Shown here: one piece after another, positions 33,978 through 44,050 of the stretch | Numbering within the stretch: the stretch's first letter is position 1 | How the letters are laid out: the number at the start of each line of letters is the position of its first letter | Source: Bemisia tabaci | Lineage: Eukaryota > Arthropoda > Insecta > Hemiptera > Aleyrodidae | DNA: 64,000 nt | Direction of reading: 5' to 3' | Assembly (NCBI RefSeq): GCF_918797505.1 | Contig: NC_092793.1 | Span: 71,357,660 to 71,421,659, forward strand | Notes under the pieces: generated by a model | Told to the model about the DNA's origin: nothing | What the model saw: the letters and a program-made list of their open reading frames with translations, nothing else | Databases searched by the model: none | Program-made: the position numbers and the translations under genes

Positions 33978-36900
33978 TCAGGATGTATCGGTGCTTCGAG
34001 AGGGTGGGTCTAGTGTATAAATTGATAATAAAATCTTCAAAGCTGCGCTCGAGCATCCGAATACAGCTAAGTTCACATCGTACATATTCGATCCAGTCAT
34101 ACTCTTGAGAATAGCAGGATGAATAAGTGCCTGAGACAGATCTTTGTACGCTTGGGCAATACACAAACTAAACTCCGGTTTGGTTTTTGGTGGGTCTTTA
34201 TTCGCTTTAATCAAACCAAGTAATATCGTAGCGGGATAAATTGTATTATTATCACAGAGTATCTTGTACCACAGTGCTGCCCGACGATATATCTTTAATT
34301 GGTCATAAACTTTCTCTTCGTATATTTTTTCTCCTCGTGTTTTGCGTACAGCGTCACTCCTCTTAATCAAGTCCTTCATTTTCGTTACTTCTTCTGTACT
34401 AATATCTGAGTCCAGACCGTAAGTGTCTTCAAAGTACTCTATGGCACTCCTTGCTCGAACCATGGACCAATTCTTCACCAGCTCTGCCTGTTAACATACG
34501 CCCAGAAAATATTTGAAAAGTGAAACTATAATTAAATTATACATTTTCTTGAAAATTCCACAAAGAGAAATCAAAAATCAAAAGAAAGAATAGGCTCTCA
34601 GCTCGAGAGCTGAGACAGAGTCGCGGCTCATAATCATACTTTCCAAGTCATCATTTATAGTCCAAGTCTAAATAAATTGTCAAGATTTGCGTATTGGAAT
34701 ATGTAATATCTGTTGAAAAAACCAGAAGGAAACTGAAATTCATCAACAAAAACACGCAAAAATCCGGTAGATAATAGGTTCACAGGCTGTTCTTACTCAA
34801 GTATAGTGCTGCATTTACGCAACCTCCAATTCCAGGTTTCGTTGGAAAACGTTACTAAGACATCACTGATACCACAAATAATGGAATCACAAGTTTTTAA
34901 TCACGACTTCCAGGAACATAAAAAATCGTTAAGAATTCGAAAAAAGGTAAATCATGAAAAATATCAACAGGTCACCCCATAGTTTTTCATTCCAAAGAAT
35001 CGGAACTCCTCGAACACATCACAACAGTAACGATTACTTAAAATCCTTCTCAAAAAAAGTGACAGTTTTACTCACCATTGATTAAGGGTTACTTAATCGT
35101 GAAGTAAACGTGAATTCACCCTTACTTTAAGCTTACTTTAAGCTTACTTTAAGCTTACCTCACGTTTACTTTTCCCTTACTTAATCTTTGTCATTGTAAT
35201 TCCTACTGATTCTTCCTACCAGAGTGATTATATCGTCCAGAAATTTGATATCTGCCTTCTCACCACGGTACAGTTTTGGTTCCTACATTTTAAATTCGGG
35301 ATCCTCCGTGACGAGGAGGTAAGCGTCAGAATTTGAGATGTGCCGCCTATACGCAGACGCTGGATGCTCCGAGTAACCATGAGTTTGTTCTAAGTAGGCT
35401 TCAAAGTCTGCATAAATTACGTAATTATGTTTTATTTCCTGATGGTGATTTTTGAATTTGATGTATCGCTCGTCTGGAAATGAAGCTAGGAATGCGTCTT
35501 TGCTTACTAAAGAGCAAAGAACTTTGTGTTGACTCAATTGCTCCATCGAGTTCTTGTGCGTAAAGCATTTCTTGCAGATGTAGATACGATGATGATATTT
35601 TGTCAACTGTTTTCGTACAAGTTGTTCAAAGTTACTGATCCAGCAATAATGGTAACTTAAAGGTACGGGGGTTGAGAGACATAGTAGGTCGGTGTGGTCC
35701 TCTCTTTCCGGGTCGGCAACTTTAATTGGGTAAACTGTATACTTTTTCTTGTTGGACACCAAACTCTCACGGTGCCCAAATACCGAAACCGATACGTTGT
35801 TCCTTTTCTCGAATTTGACAATGTCATCTATGCTCGTGGGGAATCGAACGACCGAGAAATCGTAATGATGGAGTATATCAACATATTTATTCGGATCATA
35901 TTTATACTTCTCTTCCTTCGGGACGAACTTTCCCAACATCGCGAAGAAGAAACAATCGTTTAATGCACCGTTATTTACATTGACAACATTGTTCGTAAAA
36001 AATGGCAGCTTAACATACGTTCCTCCTCGATGTACCTACTCGTATTTTAGATGACACAGAATAAACACTGATCAAAATATAAACAAAATCTTTGAATCTA
36101 GCGTTCTTCAGTTTGTTATCAGCTACCAGAAAAGTCCAAGGAAACCTAATTCGGACGCAAACCCCTGCTAAAAATGATGAGTAGGCTGTTTAGAATTTGC
36201 CGACTCACATGAGTAGAATTTCCTACTTATATGAGTAGAAATCCTACTCACATCACAAAAATATTCTACTCATAAGAGTAGAAAAGTTCAACTCATGTGA
36301 ACTCAATTTTTTTCATTTTTCAGAAGTGGTGTTTTTGACCAGGAGACACCGACATAGTACGTAAATTTGAAAAATAAGAACATTTTGTTCATATAATTTT
36401 TTTTGATGCGGTGACTAGTTTCTGAGATATCGGACACGGTGCGGTGGATTCAACGCTGGACTTATGTGAGTTGAAATCTCTAGTCATGTGAGTCGGTGGA
36501 AAAGTGAATAGAGAAATTCTGCTCATATGAGTTGAATTCTACTCATATAAGTTAAAATTCTATTCATATGAATTGAAATTCTATTCATATGACTTTGATT
36601 TTCTACTCATTTGTACTCACCATTTTTAGCAGGGACTGGGCTAGTTATCACCAAAATCCGGTTTCTAATCTAACAGACCTCGTGCCATTTGCGCTATCTT
36701 ATTCTGGGAAAAATACAAGTGCCATGGACACAAAAACTGAATAAATTACACACCTCTTATTTTTGTTTACTGAAAAGTAGCGTGAAAGCTGCTAGGTATT
36801 CGAGGCTATATGAACGAGGCCTTATAAAACCTTTACGAGCAATGTTTATTTGCGGAAAAAAATCACGATGTGTTCGTCTGCACAACCAATTTTGAATTTT

Positions 36901-39900
36901 CAAAAGTTATTTTGAATTTTTTCCCCTTATATTCATTTCTTCAAAAAATATAGAAGTAAATTAAATTACGACTTACATATCGTTCCGTCGTTTGATGGCA
37001 TTCGGCAATAGTAATGGCATGCGTCTTTAGTTTGCCAAATATTAACGCCGCTCTTTCCTCCGTGTTACTTAAATTTGCCAAAGTATTTGCTTCTTCTTGA
37101 ATGCACTTCAACATATGTGTGGTCAAAATCTCGTTTTCGGGTGGTTCTTTGGGTGGTATATTCTTATCTGGTCCCAGTATTAGGGGCCTTAAACCAGCCT
37201 TCGGAACACATTAAAATAAATTATTAATTATGAATTTATAAAAACAACGTTAAGAAAGGACTGTATAAGAATAACACTTTAAAAAGCTACAGAACATGAA
37301 TTAAAATAGCTAACAAATAACAGTTTCTATTGCATTTAATTTTTTTTTTTTTAAATAACCAATTAAACTGCTTTGCAGGTACAACAGTTTCAGGTAGAAT
37401 ACAGATATTTTAGGTCAGTTAATTAAAAGTTTAAATTATGTAACTATTTTTTATGAGATAGCATGTAGTTTTATAATCATATTTTTTTAGTAATTAGAGA
37501 GGAGAACTGGGTAAAGAGAGACCGGGGTGATGGGAGACTTTTGCTCCTGCTGCTGCCTATTTGAGACTAGCGAAATGCCCGTGACTGGAGTCACGGGTCT
37601 AGAGGCCGCTAAAATATCTAAAATCCCGAAAAAATACTGGTAGGGGAGCAAGACATGCCATAAAAAAAAATTATAAAATCGATAGTAAAATGAGTTGAGG
37701 GGAGAGGGTGATGGAGCCTACAGAAAATGAGCTGGGGGGTGGTAGAATATTTTTTTTCTATTTGGGTGAAATAACTTTCTACAGACACAGTATAAATGCT
37801 GGCAAAACAATTAGAACTAACCTAGCAATGATTTATTAAAAGAAAAGAGAGAAAAAAAAATGAAAGAAAAGAAAAAAATAAATTGAAATAAAACATCAGC
37901 TGATAGCAAACAAAGGTTACCAAGGAAACCAAGGAATGGAACTTTCATCAAAATAGATTAGTAGAAAACAGCGTAAGTAGGGCACTTACGTTAATTAGCG
38001 TTTATGAGTAAACGGTAAGTGAAATTTAACCAAAAATCTATACAGTTCTTTATAAGACCAAAACGGACAAAATTACAAAATTTGAATAGGCTAACGTAAA
38101 TCTAACGATAGTTATCGTGAACGAAAGAATTGACGACATAGGTCGGGTAACTATTATAGGTGGGATGGGATTTGAGATAAAAAAGCTATCAAAAACCTAC
38201 TTCAATGGGTAGAATCACTATTTGATTTTAAAATAGTCTTAAAATAATACGGGTATTATCTGGCAATCTATCCTAGAGTACTTTTATAGACAGAGTATGA
38301 CCATTTCCGTTCCGGTTTTTCATTGGTCGCGTGAAAATAGGCTGACACGATGTTCTTACGGCCGTAAATAAACAAACAAGATGGCTGTTATCAGCAAGCA
38401 AGATTGAGGTTATGCACATCTTACATCCTCCTATGTTGTTATTTTAATCTGTAATCCAAATCAAAGGGCAGGCTAAATCCAAAATTCAAAAATTTTGGCA
38501 AGCGACATATCAATTCTGAAGGTAAATTGAAAGTTACGGCCCTTTGATCGGAAATTTCGTCCGTTTTGGCGTATCTTGAAGCGTAAGGTCACAAACGGCC
38601 CAATGACGACGTGAGGCAATGAGCCGGCGAGGCGCGCCGCGGCCGGCCGGCCGCTGAGCGCGCGCGCAGGGCAGGGTTGCGCATCGCCGCATTACATCAG
38701 CGTAGAGGAAGGGACGGTGGGGTAGGAGGGGGATATCCGGTGGAAAAGCATCCACATTTTCTATCCATAATGAAAATGCATTAGGCTTTTTCGATATAGA
38801 TGAGGAAATATGAGCCATACAAGGAAGTGATGAAAAGAGGGACAAATACATATGTAGTTTGTACGATTAGGAGCGTAAGTGGGGAAAATGTGCCGTAACT
38901 ACATGCAGAACAGCCCTGAAAATCTCCGAGAAATAAAAGCTGCTGTTGTTAACATACCTGTTGATCATTCAAAACAGAAAATTCTCGCACCCACCGGAGG
39001 TATACCAGAAACCACTGGTATTTGACGAATTAAAAAGATATGTGCGATGTTGTCGAATAATAAGCCCTTTACGCGATCAAATGCGATTAGTGTAAATTCA
39101 ATTGGAAAAGTTGAAGAAATATTTGATGAAAGAAAATTGCCCTAAATTCGGGAAGTGCTCCAAGTGTTTTTCTACCATGTGAGGTGTTTGCACTTGAATG
39201 TCAATGGCAGTGCGTGGAAAACCTCTCATCTGGTAATTCCAATATGGAAAGAAAAATTTAGAATCCCTGTGATACATAGTGTCCATGTTTTTAAAAATGT
39301 TTACATTTTTATGAGGAGTAGAGGCGCGTATCAAAAAATGCTAGCCGTCGATCGCTGGTTCAAGAGAATTTGAGACTGACTTTACGGCAAAAATCGACGT
39401 GTTATTCGACAGTGCTTTATGGATTTATTAATATGAATTTTGGATTTAGGCCCTTTAGGCCCTTTGAGGCACGGGTTAAAATTTTTTTTAAATTTTTTCC
39501 TTTTAGGGGGTTCATTTAGAAACTACATAGAAACTTTTTAGGGTTGACCAACTTGATTTTCGCAAGACTCAAAAATAAGATACACCCTACGCTGGGGCGC
39601 CGCGCCGCCGCGTACGACATAATGCGGCTACGGTGATCCACTTTGGGCAACTTCGGGAAATGAACCGCAATGCTCCCTAAAATTGTTCAATTCTATCAAA
39701 AAACTAGAGTCCCTTTATACCCAGAGTTACGACAACTCACTTTTGATTGGGCCAGGGTTGGGCTGAAAGTGGCCTAAAAAAAAATCCAATTCTGATTGGT
39801 TCTCGCTCATGGAGGCCGAAACGAGTGCACCAAGATGGCGGTACCTCGTATGTGAACAAGAATAATGAAAATATTACCTAATTGTGGTTTATCAAGAGTA

Positions 39901-40901
39901 AATTGTTATTTCCATCGGTCCAAAATGAAAATAGATTAAGAAATTATTCACAAACCAATCTCATTTTATTTTTAATTGATCAGTTTGTTGATGTTGTTGT
40001 TTTTGTGTGACAGACATCGCAGGATTCCTGATCCTTATCCCTCAATATCGTTCGTTTGGGTGCACTCGTTTCGGCCTCCATGGCCAGCCAAGGCCGGCTG
40101 TCAGTCAGCTGATAATCGAGTTGTAACTCTGGGTATAAAGGGACTCTACAAAAAACGATGCATGCAACGTATTTTTACTTTCTGATCATGCTATATAAGA
40201 CCTGCCTCCGTGTGATTGTTTTTTGGGGAAATTGAAGAAAAGAGCAAAAAATAGTAAAAGAGACGAATGTTATAAAACTACACACCGTAAGCAGCGTTAT
40301 GCCTCACTCGTGTTTGACCGCGCCCCTAAAATAAGAATTTTTAGGTTCAGCACTTGTAAAAAGTTTCCAGAAGCATAGAATTCAGGCAGATTTGACGCAT
40401 TCTAAGGGGGGTAGGTCTTTCATTACCTGGTTCTCGCATAGGTGCCTGAAAGTTCAATTTCAATCCTTTCGTTGAACAGGGTTTTTAAATTTGAAAAAAA
40501 AAGAAGTCTGAAGAAATTTTTATGAAAGAATAATTTTACCTTCTCACTTAAATAATCAGTATTATTTATTAATATATAAGAATTGCTATAAAAAATAAAA
40601 GGAAGGAGCCCAAAGAGGGGAAAAGCAACTACGGTTCTCAGAAAAGAAATGTTTTGAAATAAATATGAATTATGAAATTGTAACAAATTTATGGAGCCAG
40701 AAATGTAAACCTGGAGTACATTTTTCGACATGTACATACATATTAAAAGTTTACTGTAACACACGGTTCATGTACCAAATGAAAAAATAAATAAATTGTC
40801 AGTTTTGTACTCACATCTATGGGTGACTCTTCTGTCAGAGCCAGGAAGGCTCCGATATGAGAGATAGAATATAAGAAGAAAATGTACGTGCACATCTTCA
40901 T
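33978..40901 (-). CDS. Predicted secreted helical protein, three exons, unknown family
   Basis: Exon 1 is 40,901-40,815, exon 2 is 37,198-36,977, exon 3 is 34,487-33,978 (stop TGA). All junctions are phase 0, with donors GTGAGT and GTAAGT and acceptors CGAAG and TTAACAG; the exon 2 acceptor has a weak pyrimidine tract. The product is 272 residues. Residues 1-22 look like a signal peptide (MKMCTYIFFLYSISHIGAFL then A), followed by an acidic, proline-rich spacer (about 28-55) and a mostly helical body rich in Ala, Glu, Lys and Leu, with about six cysteines after the signal. No transmembrane segment follows, so it is probably exported. I know of no matching family; a lineage-specific secreted, perhaps salivary, protein is one guess. 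Other exons could hide in the 3.6-kb first intron. Confidence 0.6.
35080..35185. repeat. Small inverted element with CTTACTTTAAGC iterations
   Basis: Three perfect 12-bp units (CTTACTTTAAGC, 35,121-35,156) lie between AGTAAACGTGA and TCACGTTTACT arms, which in turn lie inside GATTAAGGGTTACTTAATC and TTACTTAATC arms. It sits in intron 2 of the secreted-protein gene. Confidence 0.6.
35283..36035 (-). pseudogene. Truncated protein-primed family B DNA polymerase (Polinton/adintovirus type)
   Basis: An open minus-strand frame of 250 codons ends at an early TAG. Near the start is the GGTYVKLPFF...NDCFF pattern seen at the front of polymerase domains in Polinton-like and related elements. The middle has a HYCWI segment and a C-x2-C ... 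H-x3-C zinc-finger-like cluster. The end has YADFEA, the exonuclease I motif with its catalytic Asp and Glu. The remaining exonuclease motifs and the whole polymerase palm are absent, so the fragment is inactive: an old endogenous element remnant. It lies inside intron 2 of the secreted-protein gene, on the same strand. No capsid, integrase or protease remnant is seen nearby. Confidence 0.75.
36163..36634. mobile_element. CCCTGCTAAAAATG element filled with TACTCATATGAGTA words
   Basis: The ends are CCCTGCTAAAAATG and CATTTTTAGCAGGG. Two internal clusters (36,170-36,300 and 36,470-36,620) consist of variants of the palindromic word CTACTCATATGAGTAG separated by GAAATT-type linkers; a non-repetitive middle separates them. 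It sits in intron 2 of the secreted-protein gene. Same architecture as the elements at 3,488, 5,837, 12,374 and 22,466, but unrelated words. Confidence 0.75.
37199..40814. other. First intron of the secreted-protein gene, repeat-rich
   Basis: No further exon is recognised. A perfect 8-bp-arm hairpin (CCCGTGAC TGGA GTCACGGG, 37,574-37,593) is followed directly by TCTAG, reminiscent of but not matching a Helitron end. A GC-rich patch at 38,610-38,690 (GGCCGGCCGGCCGC) interrupts AT-rich DNA, and the MITE at 39,705-40,148 lies near the 5' end of the intron. Confidence 0.4.
39705..40148. mobile_element. TAGAGTCCCTTTATACCCAG TIR element
   Basis: The left end TAGAGTCCCTTTATACCCAG (continuing AGTTACGACAACTC) is inverted at the right end (GAGTTGTAACTCTGGGTATA then AAGGGACTCTA). 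Inner sequences (GGAGGCCGAAACGAGTGCAC and its inverse) also pair. Terminal TA could be the target duplication. It is non-autonomous and lies in intron 1 of the secreted-protein gene. Confidence 0.75.
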
Positions 40902-40915
40902 CGCGACGTGTTAAT

Positions 40916-40961
40916 AACTGACGATCGTGTTCGAACCTCGCACAAAATTCTCTCTTTTAAA
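40916..40961 (-). promoter_or_regulatory. Possible core promoter of the secreted-protein gene
   Basis: On the minus strand a TCAGTT initiator (40,921-40,916), matching the arthropod TCAKTY consensus, lies 18 bases before the start codon. A TATA-like TTTAAAAG (40,961-40,954) begins about 42 bases upstream of the initiator A, slightly farther than usual. This would give a very short leader. Confidence 0.35.
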
Positions 40962-42247
40962 TCAGGCAGCCACGTGCAACAACTTTGACTTTGTTCAAGA
41001 TAAGAGTCATTTTATCAAGGCAAAAACGCAACGAGAGGGAACGGCTATTTTTTAGCTTATGTTAGCGGAACTTGCCTATCGGAGAAAAAACTTGTCATCC
41101 GCTACCCACGACTGTTTATTTTGAAATATTTTTCATCGAAATCATGCATGCTATTTGTTAAAGGGTAAGAACCAAGTTAGAAATCTGGTGCTCATTTTGT
41201 TCGTTCCCAAGGATGACAGGACGTGCTGCGTTTTTGTTGAGAAACTCACGACTGTCCCACGCTCACGACCGTCACAAATAGCTAAAATTTGAATAGGAAA
41301 AACAGTGTAAAAAAAATAAATTTCCGTAAACATTGGGACCGTATACGTTTTCAAATCTCAGAAATCGTCCAGAATTATGGCCAGTCCAAGCCTGAACTGA
41401 TTACGGAAATGGCAGGAACCGTCAGCCAATCGCAGGGAATCTCTCTCAAGTCGCGTCGCTCGTTCACCCGGAGAAAAGGAAGAAGTAAAAAGGGAAGGAA
41501 GAAAAAAGGAATAATGGATAGAGGAAAGAAGAATGGAGGACGCTTCCATTTAATAATTATTCAGAACAAAATTAACACTAACTGCATAGTATATGCTTTA
41601 AAATTTCGACAAATTTCTGGAGGAAGCCCCCGGATCCCACCTACGGTTACAGCTCTTACGTTCTCTCTAAGAGGAAAGGTGCTACGTTAGTCCCGTGAGT
41701 AAAGCTCATAAAACGTTGTTCTCGCACGAAGGAACGTAACTTCATTCCAAGGTTGCAAAATTTACTTAGACAATTAAATTTTTTTCGAGAATATACTTGC
41801 ATAATATTCGTCAAAAATTCGTCTGGTTTTTGCATGAGATCAGGAGAAAAATTAGTGAAATCTTCAGTCAGAAATTCTCAAAATGCAGTATGCGCGGAAA
41901 AATCTGGCAACACTGAAAAAAGGGGCTTGGAGGATAAGGCGCATCAGTGCAGTTTTTGAAAAAATTGAGATATTATATGAGTTCAAGTAAAACTAATCAT
42001 AATGCATATTCTGTGAAAAATTCGCTCCCGAATTCCAGTTTTAAAGCATCAAAATGACAGTTTGAACTTTCTTTCCGCCATATGGATGCATGTAATTTCG
42101 AGAATTCAAACAAGTATTTCTTGGAACAGCAAAAACTGATATGCGCCCTGGCTTCCAAGTCCCTCAAATGCAGTTACGTTCTTTCGTGGGAGAAACGACG
42201 AAAAGCTGCCCACTATTGAACCTGCCCCCCCCCCCCCTTTCTTTCAT
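40962..42247. other. Intergenic, no supportable gene
   Basis: A 133-codon plus-strand frame at 41,289-41,690 encodes a Lys/Arg-rich peptide without motif and is about as long as chance allows. A C-run lies near 42,227-42,238. Confidence 0.35.
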
Positions 42248-42576
42248 AGAGTACATAGAGTCGTAATGTAATTGGGAGAGCTGGCGCCACTTTTAAGCAT
42301 TTTCCATGTCCCGAATTCCGAGACTCCTGTGTGACGCCGGGTCACTTTTTCGATACATAATCGATTGTTTGCGATACACGGGTACCCGGCTATCCGATGA
42401 CAACAACAACAACAACAACAACAAAGGAGATAGGAATTACCACGTATTCCACACCGCCATTTTGGATCGAAAATGTATCGAAAAAGCGACCCGAACTCGG
42501 CGCACACGGGGCTCGGAATTCGTCGAGCAGAACATGGCGCCAGCTCTCCCATTTACATTACGACTCTATGTACTCT
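42248..42576. mobile_element. Foldback element with an (AAC)n loop
   Basis: Outer arms AGAGTACATAGAGTCGTAAT and their inverse, continuing through GGGAGAGCTGGCGCCA, are 40 bp and nearly perfect. Inner parts (CGAATTCCGAG, CACTTTTTCGATACAT) also pair, so the whole unit folds back. Eight AAC units at 42,401-42,424 lie near the loop. The overlapping short frames here are not genes. Confidence 0.75.
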
Positions 42577-42929
42577 TGCTTTCTTCCCAGAGGCCGGTTT
42601 TGTAAAGATAGAGTTCACAGTTGGGGGATGCGAAATAAATGTGAGGCGCGAGAATTCCCTATCAAAGAGAAGAACATGATGAGAAGGCGGTGAGAAATCA
42701 GATCTGTCTTAATTAAATCATAGCGCAGAAGCGCATCAGACTGAGACAGTAATAATTCACTTCCACAATAGAATTGCAAAATTGGAATTTAACATTTAAA
42801 ATTATAATTCATCAAACGGTGCAAACCTGCTCCGGTAAGTTCTGATTTTGAATGCGAGAAAAAGGACGAGAGGCTGAAAGATGGCGCAATGAAATTTTTT
42901 TATTTCAGATCAGTTTTCAATCTTCAATT

Positions 42930-43020
42930 TCAGTGATCAGTGCGAAGTGCTCTCGTGCGTGAGAATACCGCGTGACCAGTCGCTCAGTGGATCTTCCGGC
43001 AATTTCAGACCGTTACTTCT
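42930..43020 (+). other. Possible 5' non-coding exon of the P450 gene
   Basis: A TCAGT-type initiator context near 42,930 and a GTAAGT donor at 43,022 lie about 1 kb upstream of the P450 start codon, and acceptors (ATTCCAG, AACACTAG) occur at 43,987 and 44,009. This would be an untranslated first exon; there is no direct support. Confidence 0.2.
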
Positions 43021-43609
43021 TGTAAGTTTGCAACATCTGATTGCTCCGAAGTTTTTTTCTGTCAAGGATACAATGCAATAATAATTGGTCCATTAGAAGT
43101 CTTCTCTCGAACGAAATTCGATGAGCCAGAAATAATGGCGTCTAAGTCTGTTGTGCTAAGGAAGAACGCCGTATGTGCCTTTAGACGTTGCCAAGTTTCC
43201 TTTGATAAGAACCGACTTTATTAGGACAATAATGTGAATATTTTTTTCTCAAAATTTCGTTCCCAATTCAATCTAAAATAACTGAAAGTTTTAAGGAAAA
43301 ATACGCTTAACTTTTCTCGAGAATGTATGCTTTATCCAGAGAAATATGACAAATATGACAATATGAGGAAGAACATACGATGTTCTTCCTCATCACGGCA
43401 GGAGTATTGATCATTCAGATCCGTCTGTCACTGTGCTTTCTCGGATTTTTCTTTCACACATCGATAGCCAAAATGCGAAACCACATATCTTCATTATTGT
43501 GTTCGAGAATTTCCGTTTCACTTTATCGTAAAAATTTTGAGTCAGATTCAAAACTTTTTGATGAGAGTCAATCGCGCGAGAGAACAGTTGCACATGTACA
43601 GTTCAAATT

Positions 43610-43870
43610 AGTTTTAGCTGACCAAATCGATTTAGTGGATGTAACATTTTTGGTGAAATCGACCAAATTTTGGTAAATCGAATTTTGGTTAAATACACCA
43701 AAAATCAGGAAAATCGTCTGCGTTTAAAAAAGTGCCTTTCGTGTGATTAACACACTAAATTGTCGATTGCGACGTCTATGTTCGACCCTGGCCGTCCGTG
43801 TTTACGTTTTTTCAACCAAAAGATTTAGTTGATTTGACCAAAAAATTTCATCAATTCCACCAAAGGAAAA
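43610..43870. mobile_element. Possible element with GACCAAATTTTGGT words
   Basis: Inverted words (GACCAAATTTTGGT, ATTTTGGTTAAATA, CACCAAAAAT, then TTTGACCAAAAAATTT and CACCAAAGG) recur between 43,610 and 43,870 on both strands. The plan is like the other word-filled elements, but clean terminal repeats are not visible. Confidence 0.4.
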
Positions 43871-44050
43871 AGTGGCTAAACGGAATTCGCAAAAATGTGT
43901 GTTACTATGAGTTTGCCCTCTCCTCCTTATATTAGCGCAAAATTTTTGTTACTAGCTCCTACTGTGTGAATGTTGATAGTATTCCAGTCGATTTGCCTAC
44001 AACACTAGTTACTAAAACTACTTACATTTATTTGTTTGCTTTTCCTCCTC

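Noticed and set aside
37574..37597. Helitron 3' end (hairpin followed by CTAG)
   Set aside because: The hairpin abuts TCTAG without the usual spacing, and no TC-start partner was found.
41289..41690. 133-codon Lys/Arg-rich frame
   Set aside because: Length near the chance limit, no motif, no splice context.
42306..42693. Several overlapping frames of 68-99 codons
   Set aside because: They lie in or at the border of the foldback element and its AAC microsatellite.
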